Source of the DNA: Echria macrotheca
Taxonomy: Eukaryota; Ascomycota; Sordariomycetes; Sordariales; Schizotheciaceae
Length of the DNA: 64,000 bases
Assembly: GCA_030411725.1 (NCBI GenBank)
Contig: MU839835.1
Location: 682,001-746,000 of the forward strand
Direction of reading: 5' to 3'
Below are positions 54,102 through 64,000 of the stretch, in pieces (the first letter of the stretch is position 1; each line of letters opens with the position of its first letter). The notes under the pieces were generated by a model. That model did no database searches, was not told the DNA's origin, and worked only from the letters and a program-made list of their open reading frames with translations. Made by a program: the position numbers and the translations under genes.

Positions 54102-57100
54102 TATTTTCTTGGTATAGATATGGGCAACGGTGTTGGAGGGGTCTTTTTTTGATACCATGGTTTTTTTATACAACATGATGATGACTTGGGACACAAAGGC
54201 AAGACAAGGCAAGGCAAGGGCGGGACATTTGGTTTCCTTTGGCTCGAGATACCTATTTCTTTTTTTTACTTTTTCATGGGAACTCTAAACTCTTAACTGG
54301 TATTGTTATTGTTACTGAGAATCTTTTTTGTATTCTGTTTTATAGAGAGAGAATATTTCTACTTGTTTGTCGAATGGATAGAGAAAGTAATGACATAAGG
54401 TATTCCAAGAGAATTGTGCAGAAATATTTTGTATGTTGTGCAAGTTGTTCGGGGAAAGAGAGGAGGGAATGGGGAGTTTGCATAGCGTCACTTAGCGGGT
54501 TACGGTCACGGGTGTGATCTTGTTGTACTGGGCGGGCCTGCTGCTGGGCATGTCCTCTCCGTGAGGGGAGAAAATGCAGTGAAGTGGGACTGGCTGATGC
54601 ACCGGACGAGACAAGCGGATTGTGTAAGTGTTGGGCACAAGATGAATTGACCAGTGATCCTGTCGTGCTCCCATCAAGGCCTGTGATTCGTCAGTTCTCG
54701 ATAGTTACGTGACAGCATCCTCTTTTTTCCTTTGGTTTCTTTTGTGAAGTCTGTAAATTCTGGAGATGTGGACGTGGACGTGTGTATCGAGCCCATCCAT
54801 GGGGTCCACACTCAGGGATCTTCCATCTCTCGCTCTCAGTCTCTCTCTCCTGGGTCGTCCCGCGCCGCACCAACCCCTGCATCATGATGAAGAGATATCC
54901 TGATTTGGTTCCATCTTCCCACTCAGCTGAACGAGAGAGAGCAGACGGACGGACGGACGGACGGCCTGGAAGCGCTCATCACCAAGATCACGATCGCGAC
55001 ATTCTGCCCACGGAAACCCCCTAACTAGTGTATGCGTGCTGCGCAACAACTACCGAGCCAGGTTGCCAGGGATGTCAATACCAAAGAGGAAATGTTGAAT
55101 TCGCCAATTTTTTTTCAGCTCCCCCAGCCCTGGGTGCCTGGGGAAGCTCTCAGACCAGGTGAAGTGTGGGGGATGGAAACCCTTTGAAGTCTAGAGCAGA
55201 AGCCAGAAATGTACTAGAGTGAGTAGGTTTCGACTGACACTCGAACCGCCGCCCGCCCGTTCGAACCGATATCCCAACCTTTACAAAAAAAGAAGCCAGG
55301 GGTTGTTGTGTACGAACGAGGGAAGAGAGAGAGAGATGGGGGGGTGTGGGACGAAGAAAAAGAGAAGCCACACCCTTGCCCCACCCCACCCCTGACAGCG
55401 ACATGGGTTCACGGATAGCGGAACCGAATACAGTACCGACTTTCCTTTTTGGAATGGCGCGCTTTCTTCCCCCGGATTTGCATTTTGATCGTTAAACGCC
55501 CTCTCACCGGGGCCCGGGGGGCCCCTTGGCAGCAGCAGCAGCCCCAGAACCCTGAAAGGCCTGCAGCGGCCAGGACTGCTGTTGAACCCTTGGTGGTGGG
55601 GGGGAATGCACAAAATGACCCCTGATGAGCAAGAGAAAAGGTTTTGCTTTTTATTTTGAGATCATCTGACAAAAGTTCAGCTCTGCTTGGCGAGTTGGGT
55701 ACCGGTATGATGAAGAGAACCAGAGGAGTTTCTTCAATGTCAGGGGTTAGTTCTAAAAAATGTTGAATGTACCGAAGAAGTACATAGACAAGACCTCGAT
55801 TCCTCAAAGTTTGGATGCTGTGGTTCGTCTCCGTCCGGGGTTACGAAGCACAAAAAAATGCCGTGTTGGTCAATGTCCCCAACTTTCGATCCATCACCAA
55901 AGCAAACCCGGTACGGAGTCCACGGCGTGCGTTCCGTATCAAACATTCCCAGGTAAAATCTCAGGTAAAATCCCAGCTGTCTGGCCGCCGCCCATTGATG
56001 ATGTGATCTCGGGGGATATCAGTTCGGAACTCAATTTGCTCGCTCGGACCCAAGCAAGCAAGCAAGATCTGATCATCCCCAGATATCACATCCCCCCTCC
56101 CCCAAGACACACACACACCTCGGTGACTACCGAGCGACCTGGTCCCAGCAGCTTGCTAGGCAAGCCCATTCAGGCGCTTCAAACATTGATGAACAAGGCC
56201 CAAGGTCCCATTGCCACCCACCCACCAACTACCACAGTTCACCGTCGGGTCCCAGTCCGCCTCATCGATCCAATCCTTGCGGTCGCAAAGTATCGGGAAT
56301 ACAACACCAATCAGAATGTCAAGGCAGCTGCTGAGGATGACACACAGACACCGTGGTGAAGGGGGGAGGGAGAAAAAGGTGTGTGAGATTGCTGCCCGAT
56401 CCAATACACCTTTTTTGTGTGTTTCTTTCTTTTCCCGATCAAGGTAGCCCCCCAATCGGCATGCAAATTGGGGAGAGCGAGCTGAACATTTTCAAGATTG
56501 TTGGCTGATGACTCCCTCTCTGTTTTTGACGAGACGACACTGACAGGTTTTGGGTGATGACGTGACGCGCAAGTTGTTCAAATGACAGACGACACACTAG
56601 ACTAGCGCAACATAACTATTTTTGTATGCCAAAATTCTCCTTGGGTTAGGGGGGGACCTAACGGAGTTGCAGCTTTTGTGCTTCGTTATGCAGGATTAGC
56701 TTCACTGTGAGCGTTGAGATTTGACGAAGAGTTAGCAGCAGAGGGTAACGATGATGACTCCCCTCGCCCCTCCTTCCGACCGCCGCCCGCCGCCGTCCGC
56801 CTCACCCACCGGCCGTGGTGCGCGAACCATCACCACCATTCCCACCCCAAACCTCATGAATCTCGATGGACACGAAATATATTTTGCGGTGACTGCAACT
56901 GGAAATCCTCGGGAAAGGTCCCGTCCCGTCCGTGTCGCACCACCACCCCCGTCGGCCGCCTTTGAGTTCCCCATCCCCATCCCCATGGCGGCTTGGTCCG
57001 CAGCACTGCCATTGATGAGGAGAGCGATGAGAGCGATTTTGAGAGGCCCGGACACTGGCCGCGACGGGACACGGGAGACGTGGGGACTGACTTGCGTGGC

Positions 57101-57922
57101 ACACCGGGCGCGGGACATGCCACCGAGAATTGCCTCGACACAAGCGATACCGACGAATGGTGATATCTCTTCCAGAAGCACTGCAAAGGTCATAGGTCCC
57201 GCGTCCGGAAGGATAGTTAGCCCCAAAATTGAGGCTGAGACCACACACATGATGCTGTGCTTGGTGGCAGATGCACACACCCCGCGCGCTTCTTGGTGAT
57301 GCGAGACACCTAAACTTGCGGGGAGTTTAGCGCTAGGTCCCCCGCTGTACACTAAATCCGCTGCGCTGTACGGCGACCAAGTGGGAATGGCGCGAGGCAT
57401 TCTACACTCACCGTCGAACGGTGGTGGCGCAGCATCACCTGAGAAATGTTTCTAGTTAGCGATCGAGGAGGAGGCTGGGTTTTGTTTTATCGTTTTCGTT
57501 TTTGTTTTAGTCTGCGTCTCTCGGGGAATATGCCACCCGATTCTTTTTCTTCCTTCCCTTCAACGGTTTTGCTCGGCCTTCTTCCAAACCTTCCATCCAA
57601 ACCGATGAGATACAGGCCGTCTATCGTCTGCCGCCTTACCGCCCAACACAGGTTGATAGGGTGCCATTCGGTCTCGAGTAGACGGGATGATCAGCAAAGC
57701 GGGATGAAATGGTTACTTGATTTGGTCCTCGGTGTTTTGGCCCAAAGATTGAGGCTCAAGCAGTGGAGACTGAAGGTTACATGGCATTCTGCCACGGGAT
57801 CCTCGGTGCTCTCGGGGACCTGTACCACACAGCTTACAGGTTCGTCCGCCTTGGCTGAGTTGTACTCGAGGTGTCATACAGGGTTGGAGAAGGAGGGGGT
57901 GCGAGGAAGAGTTGAGGCTCTT
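54102..57922. other. 3.8-kb intergenic region
   Basis: No gene I can support. Minor repeats: (GACG)5 at 54944-54963, a 12-bp tandem pair (aggtaaaatc plus two bases) at 55951-55974, and (CAAG)4 at 56051-56066. ORFs at 55760-56359 (+), 56732-57400 (-) and 57446-57979 (+) are long but overlap competing frames and show no conserved motif. Confidence 0.45.
54944..54963 (+). repeat. (GACG)5 microsatellite
   Basis: Five exact tandem units followed by a partial one. Confidence 0.9.
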
Positions 57923-58552
57923 TCAGACATGCGTCGGATTTGTAAGACAGGCAGGGAGAAGGCAGGTCTTGCACAGTGAACACCGGGTCACTGCACGTGG
58001 TCGCAACGTCCTTTGTTCTGCTCGTCTGGCCAAGTAAACAACAGGCCTCTGACTGATCGAGATGACTTCCCGGACGGGACTCTGTTCCTCTGGAAAGCTT
58101 CCAAGGATGAAATGGTGAAAGATGGTTCTAGACTGTTTGGGGACAACCATCGAATACTGTCTCGGTTCTGATGCCGTTGCTTCATTTGCGGCGCTGAGCT
58201 GTCTCTTCTTCGCCTGATTGCAAGCCTGTATTTCTATATCATCGTTGGAAGGTTCGAGAGGGAGTCCCTCGTGACGACCGTTGATCATAATCACTCGTTT
58301 TCGTCCGAACGGATACTCCAGCGCGATGCCCTGGGCAATCCAAGAGCTTAAGTAAAGCTTCCTCAACTTGGAAGTTTGCGAGGTGTTCGTTTCTGCCTCG
58401 GCTCGAGGTAGCAGTCTCTCTGCAGCGGCATGGACGTGGTCGACCGCGTAAGGACTCGGAATACCGGACTGGCCACTCTTTGCTTGCTGGCTAGATCGGG
58501 AGAACGGACATGAAGATGGAGCGGTGATGACAGCCAACGCTTGGTGATCCAT
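57923..58552 (-). CDS. Orphan ORF, hypothetical protein
   Basis: An ATG at 58552 opens 209 codons without a stop (MDHQALAVITAPSSCPFSRS). The composition is mixed hydrophilic with a plausible middle (SKLRKLYLSSWIAQGIALEY, then FGRKRVIMINGRHEGLPLEP). No domain, signal peptide or membrane segment is recognised. By rough stop-codon statistics an ORF this long is only marginally unexpected in a 64-kb window, so it may be chance or a lineage-specific gene. No clear introns. Confidence 0.25.
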   Translation of the reverse strand: MDHQALAVITAPSSCPFSRSSQQAKSGQSGIPSPYAVDHVHAAAERLLPRAEAETNTSQTSKLRKLYLSSWIAQGIALEYPFGRKRVIMINGRHEGLPLEPSNDDIEIQACNQAKKRQLSAANEATASEPRQYSMVVPKQSRTIFHHFILGSFPEEQSPVREVISISQRPVVYLARRAEQRTLRPRAVTRCSLCKTCLLPACLTNPTHV

Positions 58553-59665
58553 CGCAGAAGAGCCACAACCCCGAGAGTGGTGCGGAGGGTGTCTCCAGAG
58601 CCGTCGACAGTTCAAGAGCTTTGGGCCTGTTTATAGTCTTTGAGCTTTGACCGCCCTGTATACTCGATGTCATCTTGCCGCTACGCGATCGTGTACATTG
58701 GCTCGGCGTCGTGTGGTCGCGTAGTCGTTAATCGGTATCGTGTAGGCTTGACTCGGCGTCGTGGAGTATCTTGTTATAGTCCAACTGTACAGGTGACCCC
58801 TTCTAAACGTCCGACTCGGTGCAGGAGTATAGCTAAAGCTTTGGATAGAGCTGGGAATGGAATTGAATCTGATTCTTGGGTGAAAAGCTCGTGTCAGTTA
58901 CGTGGAGATCTGGATGGGATAGGAAGAACTTCACGGGTGCACCCAACACACAACATTGGTCCTAAGAGGTTAAAGATATCGACTGGGAACTGACAAAAGC
59001 TTGCTTTCACCATGTAAATCACAGCCGACATCTCCCAAAGAACGGGGGAAGAAGCTCCCTTCGTCGCCCAGCAGTCGACCAAAAGTCCAGCCCACGGGAC
59101 GAAGGTTGAAAAGATACCAAGGAAGGAACCTGCAGAAAGATTGATTCAAACGGTGCCCTGGACAGTGACTTTGCTCTCTTCGTTCCTTCCACAATCGAAT
59201 AACAGCTGACCAGCCCTGTCTCTTCTTCTTATCATTCCATTTTTCTAGAGGTCCCAGGTTTTCCCACCTCCACCACTTCTTTTCTCTCCCATGAACCAAG
59301 TCACCCACTCTCCTCCAGCATCACAGCTTTCCGTCAGCTGTAGGAAGGTGCCACACCCTAGGCATCAGATCTTTTTCGTCCCATCTTCTGCGCAATCGGG
59401 TCACACCCCTCAGCTTCTGTTCTCGCCGGAGACTTCCCCTCTTCCTCTTCGCTTGAATGATGGCCGTGAGAATCTCTACTCTTGTCCACGTGGTCAAACC
59501 TTGGTGAAACCCCTCCCCCATCCATTTATCGCTAGCTATTTGGCTATACACTCCTCGGTCGGCGGCAATCGTTTACTGCCCCTATTCGATTCTCGTTTCT
59601 GCGGCGGCAACCCCAAGCTCGGCGAGACTACCAGAGACTGACAAGGACAAGAAACCTCCCCCAAG
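58553..59665. other. Upstream region of the hypothetical gene at 59666
   Basis: No coding sequence supported. The right part (59,290-59,660) is pyrimidine-rich and is a likely 5' leader. Confidence 0.4.
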
Positions 59666-61997
59666 ATGCCCGATCAAGGCATCATCGATCCTGTGAGGTG
59701 GAATTACCCAATTGTCCCGCGGCCGACCGACGTACAGTTCAACGGGACAAAAGATGACCGTGCTGCCCAAATCCGAAAAGCTTCTCTCGATCAGATGCGA
59801 AAGGCTTCTCTTGATCAAGTACGAAATGGTTCACTTGATCAAATCATTTCGAACCAGGTAAGCAGTCCCTTGATCAGCGTCGAGCAGTCTAATAACAGCC
59901 GAGCAGACAAAGGCAGGCAGGATCAGCGAATCGGCAGAGAAGAAGGACAGCGTTGTACGGTCGCAGCAGAAACAAAATCAAAGAGTCGGAACGCAACAGG
60001 GTGATGGCTTTAGTGCCAGCGATCGCCAGGAACCACCAAAGAATCATAGCCAAGATCAGAACCTGAACAAGAGCCACCTTGTTTCCGAGGCGTCGGATCA
60101 GTTTCTGCTGCCCCAGACGGTCTATCGCCCGGAACGTCGCCACGGCGCCACCAAAGCCAGTCATCAGGCCCGACAAAAGGAGGTTCGCTAGGATCGAACC
60201 GCCCTTCAGTCGCAGGAGAAAGACAGCCGAGCTGCCCGGATTGACCATGGTCGTGAACGGCCGCCGAAAAATAACACCATCAGTCCATTTTATGAAGGCA
60301 GGCTCCAGCCCACCCTCGCTACAAGGAACGTGACTGCGGTCGAGTCGTCCCCAGAGGGTGGAAGGTCCATCAACAGTTTCCTCGAATGGCTCGATGGACT
60401 GCCGGCGAACAGGTTGAAACGGACTATTGTAACGACGCCGACCAAGACGCCGACCAAGACAGAGGGCATAGTCGACGCCGGCACTCAAGACGATGACAGC
60501 ATCCAGATCACTGACACTGTTCGTCGCCACCGTTCCGTAAGTAACACCAAGATTAAAGATGCGGAAGTCACAGCTGACAATTTCCCGTTCCAGCATACCG
60601 CACATGTGCTTAGTACTCCGCAAGCCCAGGATGACAGTCCTGGCCAGGCCCATGATGACGATTCTGATCCTTTCTATGATGAAATACCAATCCAATTAGA
60701 CGATCCAGATTACATTCGGTCTCCTTGGTTCGAGGCCCCGGATCTCGGCGACTTCCATCCCCTATACGGCGACGCAAGTCCGTCGTTGAAAGCACGCGAC
60801 AGCTTCAGGGCGGCCATCCTCGAGGAGCCAGATGAACTCCGACTCCATGTCTCCAGAAATACCGAGGGCTACAATCCGGCCCCGGACAGCCCAAGCAGCG
60901 TGTACAGTGATGAGATAGCGGTAGATGTTGCCCACGATACGGTCCCTGACAAGGCGCCTCCAGTCAGATCCTCTGATCCCACAAGGTCGGTGGAGAAACC
61001 AGCCGAGCAAGGTGGTTTCGTCAACACTCGAGAGGGAAAGGAGCCAGAGAATACTCCGAGCAAGAAGAGAGGCCATCGCAGACATACGGAGACCGTTACT
61101 GTCACTCCCTACCAGCATCAAAAGAGGATCGTCCTGCCGTCGGCACCGTTTACTCCGGATGATGGTATTCCGCATCGTCGGCGCACCTCATCGGCCGCGC
61201 AGACTATCCCGAGTCCTATCACCACCCCGGCCCATGTTCGGGCGGACGAGTTCGCCGACGAGGAGGACTCGCTGACGGTTCTCAAGTACAAGGCCTTTTT
61301 CAACGACAGGCCGCTGTGTAGGTGCCTCGATGAGTGGGAGGCCAGGGAAGAGGCCTTGAAAGCCGCTCGCAAGGGGAAAGCCATCGAGGGTCAAGAGCCC
61401 GAAAAGCCGCAGCAAGAGGTTGATGCGGACCAAGAGGCTGCCGCTCTCCAGGAAAGCATTGCTTTCTGGAGCCGGATCCGCGCCCAGCTGCGGATCGACG
61501 ACGAGGACGACGACGACACAGCGTCGACGGTGACGGTACGGCCCGGAAGGGTCAGTACGGTCAGCACCGACGAAAGCGTCACCGGGCTGATCGACCTCGA
61601 CGCGTTCCCTATGCCGCCGGGCTACCGAAACCCGCTGCACCCTTCCCCGGTGGCGACAGAAGATGCTCCCGAGGAAACAACCTCGGTGGAGCCATTCCCG
61701 GCGCTGGGGGAAACGCAACCGGAGCCAGAGCTCCCAGACGCGTCGTCTTTGGGTGGGCCAAGGGGCCTCAAGAGGAGTAAAACCCGCGTCGCTCGCCGTT
61801 ATGGGGGCATCTTCACCGGCGTCCAGATGCCCCCTCTGGAATCCTCACCGCCCGCCGCGCCGCCCGCCGCACCGCCCGCCACCCCGCCTATCACGCCGGA
61901 GGATCTCCGGAGGATGGACGACTGGTTCGCGTTTACATTGACGGAACATGAGACGAAATCGTGGCAGAAGAGCCACAGACGCGGGGGCCACGGTTGA
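59666..61997 (+). CDS. Hypothetical disordered protein; frame interrupted by one TAG
   Basis: I do not recognise this family. Exon 1 is 59666-59857 (MPDQGIIDPVRWNYPIVPRP), with a gtaagc donor and a gagcag acceptor to 59907. From there one frame stays open to the TGA at 61995-61997, except for a single TAG at 60189-60191. A second intron at 60537-60593 (gtaagt donor, gctgac branch, ttccag acceptor, 57 nt) is likely. The TAG could be removed by a weaker intron at 60183-60308 (126 nt, donor gttcgc, acceptor ctccag, phase 0), giving about 699 residues; otherwise it is a nonsense codon. The protein is charged and Pro/Ser-rich, with an acidic run (DDEDDDD), a TPTKTPTKTE repeat, an EWEAREEALKAARKGK helix and an AAPPAAPPATPP repeat. 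The C-terminal LRRMDDWFAFTLTEHETKSW is the best candidate for a conserved motif. Confidence 0.55.
59771..59842 (+). repeat. Three tandem 24-bp coding repeats (RKASLDQ-type)
   Basis: Three in-frame 24-bp units encode IRKASLDQ, MRKASLDQ and VRNGSLDQ. The first two contain R-K-x-S, a basophilic-kinase (PKA-type) consensus. The units have diverged at synonymous and some non-synonymous sites. Confidence 0.85.
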
Positions 61998-63825
61998 CTC
62001 GCCGGAGAGGGTCCAGGCTGAGAGTGAGCACGCTGTCTCGCTGGACAAACGAAATGATAGGCCGAGGATGCCGGCATGACGACTGTGAGTGATCTTTGGG
62101 ATGAGTCTTAGGAATGACTTTTGCGTCCACATATTCTTTTGACCCGACAAACAACAAGATCTTTGCGGGTGGCACTGTACATTGGGATCTCGCCAATTTT
62201 GGTTCTGGTGAAGGGATTCCCGGATCTCAGTAATGTTGCGGAAATTTTGGAGGCGGATCATGACTATTTTGTAAGCATAGGCACTACGCAGTGATGATTA
62301 CTCGTATATTCCGTAAATTCACCAGCACTGCAGTCGGCTCCTGGGTTTCTCCGGCGCTGATTTAGATACTGGGTGAGATGCGGAGGTCTCCCGTCTGATT
62401 CACGTGGCTTTTTGCTGTCTCTCGACATGCAGACGGATGATGTGAGGTGAGACATCCGAGAACAGATGGAAGCCAGATCCAACGTCTCACTCCGTTGGGC
62501 CGATCCTTGAATCCTCGATGAATTTAGTCCTATTTGCGCGAACGTGACGCTCCGTGTTACGATGCATAGTCGTACGGCAGAGAAGAAAAAGGTTTACGAA
62601 GATGGCGGGAAAACAGATGGCGTGGTGATGGTTACCTACCTACGTAGAAACACGTAGAAACCACAGACGGATCGTTTTGTGATGCCGCAAGAAGATGACC
62701 TACATGACGCCAGGCAACGAGGATTTCCTGGGATTACAGCAGTGGGCCAACAGACCTAGTCAAGGCAAGTGCTTACCCGTAACTAGAACCAACAATCTCC
62801 GTCATGGCGGACTTGTTCATCGGCGGTAATGATTTTGGGTCTGGGTCTCTCTTTGCACCTGCCCAACTCGACGACTGCCAATCTGGAGGGAATCGCAGGA
62901 GTCTATCGTAGCTCGCAACTTCCCTCTGCACGGGGAGGAGGGGAGGAATGGCGCGGCCGTCAGTCGGCACTGTCAGCAGCTGCCATTGTCGGACGACTGC
63001 AGACGGGACCGAAGTCGTGGAGAAGGAGGGTGTGGACGACGCACGGCATTCGGGCGCCGGACCAATCATGGGCTACGGCTACGGCTGGACCAAACGCCCC
63101 GGGCAGCTTTCTGGGGTGAGCTTCGGTTCCGGCGACTGCAACATGGCGGGTCCCCATTGATTGATGATTGTCCGTGAATGGCACACGAAGGGTCCCTCCC
63201 GCCCTTTTCTCTCCCCGGGAAGGCTGTCTGCCATCTTCCCATGTCATGGTCGAGATTAAGGTATGAGAGAATCAGTTCGGTCGGTGGTAACTTGGCTTTC
63301 TTATCCTCCCTTACACTTTCGGACATTCAGCCCTACTGTTGCATGATTCGCTCCGCCATCGCCGGAGGGATCGCATGCAACCACTCAAGTGGACGGGTCC
63401 TCTGTCAATGCAAACGCGAGATAGTGGCGCATCGACCACCCCAGGACGGCTCAGCCCCTCCCCCGGCCAGCGCAGTCTGACGGAGGCCAGGCTGAACTGA
63501 GTGGCAGGGAGGAGAACAGAGAAAACAAAAAAGCGGATGCCTGCTTTGTCCTGGGAACTCGTCCAAACTTTTTGTCGTTTCTGACGTCAAAATCGATTGC
63601 ACGCCCGAGCTTTGCCTGACGACCTATTTGCGACCCGATCAACCGGACGGACCGGCCCGACGGCTTGGGGAGGGAATCTAGATACGATCTGCGGATGCGC
63701 CCGACGCCGAGCTTTCTCGCGACGCCACATTGAGAGGACCGACAGAAAACAATCGCGCGCGATAGCGTGAACCAGGAGAGAGTGAGAAGGAGAGAAGGAG
63801 AAGAGGAGGACTCCAAAAACAGGCC
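61998..63825. other. 1.8-kb intergenic region
   Basis: No gene supported. A TACCTACCTACG motif with a tandem acgtagaaac pair lies at 62636-62663. The right part is the promoter and leader of the partial gene at 63826; a GA-rich leader occurs at 63,778-63,812. Confidence 0.45.
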
Positions 63826-64000
63826 ATGATGCGCAGCATCTGGTCGTGTTCGTCGTGCGCCTTGCTGCTCCTCGGCGCCGTGCTGGGCCGGAGCGTGGTT
63901 GAAGCGTCGCATGCCGGGCCAGAGAGGAGGAGAGATGTAGTGCACCGGGTCGCAAAGGCGCAAATCACACCGGGGCCCGAAGTGCTTCTCCGAAAAGACG
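63826..64000 (+). CDS. Secreted or type I membrane protein, 3' end outside the window
   Basis: An ATG ATG start (63826) opens a frame to the window edge (58 codons plus one base). The first 27 or so residues form a clear signal peptide: a basic start, hydrophobic core SSCALLLLGAVLG and a small-residue region near VVEASHA. After this comes a dibasic/tribasic site (ERRRD) and VAKAQITPGPEVLLRKD, a pattern often seen at the mature N-terminus of fungal secreted and sensor-like surface proteins. A competing set of minus-strand ORFs (63451-63968) is less convincing. The family cannot be decided from this fragment. Confidence 0.5.
   Translation, partial: MMRSIWSCSSCALLLLGAVLGRSVVEASHAGPERRRDVVHRVAKAQITPGPEVLLRKD

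Noticed and set aside
55760..56359. 199-codon plus-strand ORF
   Set aside because: Composition follows local repeats (CAAG units, aggtaaaatc pair); no motif and no coding bias.
56732..57400. 222-codon minus-strand ORF with a hydrophobic middle
   Set aside because: No recognisable family, competing ORFs in three other frames, Gly/Arg-rich tail; not enough to call a gene.
59889..60695. 268-codon hydrophobic minus-strand ORF resembling a membrane protein
   Set aside because: It is the complement of Gln/Lys/Glu/Asp-rich codons of the plus-strand gene, which become Leu/Phe/Val when read backwards.

Overview
The window is nuclear DNA of a filamentous ascomycete. The coding sequences are GC-rich at third positions. 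They are split by short introns (about 37-260 nt) with GTRNGT-type donors and CTAAC/CTGAC-like branch sites, and the gene set (MIC12, UTP25, PCF11, MGR3, DAP1, and the small MCDFEEF protein) is that of Pezizomycotina. The protein style points to Sordariomycetes, probably Sordariales, but that is inference. I see no CRISPR array, rRNA, convincing tRNA or intact transposon. The long non-coding stretches keep normal GC, so they do not look like RIP-degraded repeats.

Bases 1-19,000 are a dense housekeeping block in alternating orientation: a 5'-truncated acyltransferase-3, MIC12 (-), mitochondrial bL17 (+), UTP25 (-), eIF3f (+), an R3H/SUZ RNA-binding protein (-), a zinc-knuckle/RS-rich protein (+), cwf18 (-), PCF11 (+), and a small Kre9-like secreted membrane protein (-). 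Head-to-head neighbours tend to share a theme: mitochondria, ribosome/translation, RNA binding, mRNA processing.

Bases 19,000-34,500 are nearly empty. A single Yap/AP-1-like bZIP gene (26,335-27,127, -) sits in the middle with about 7.3 kb of non-coding DNA on each side. Bases 34,500-37,600 hold another head-to-head pair, MGR3 and DAP1, whose shared promoter carries two inverted motifs, one of them a back-to-back CCAAT pair.

Bases 37,600-54,100 hold a small conserved Cys-rich protein and two large C2H2 zinc-finger proteins on the + strand about 5.4 kb apart. The first contains two copies of a three-finger module, each interrupted by an intron at the same codon and phase. The second protein carries a third, diverged version of the module.

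Bases 54,100-64,000 are sparse: an orphan ORF (-), a long unrecognised gene (59,666-61,997) with three 24-bp repeats and an in-frame TAG, and the start of a secreted protein that runs off the right edge. A loose motif, AGGTAGGTA / TACCTACCT / CCTAGGTA, recurs in most intergenic stretches and twice overlaps a stop codon. All coordinates and splice sites were read by eye, and no database search was done.
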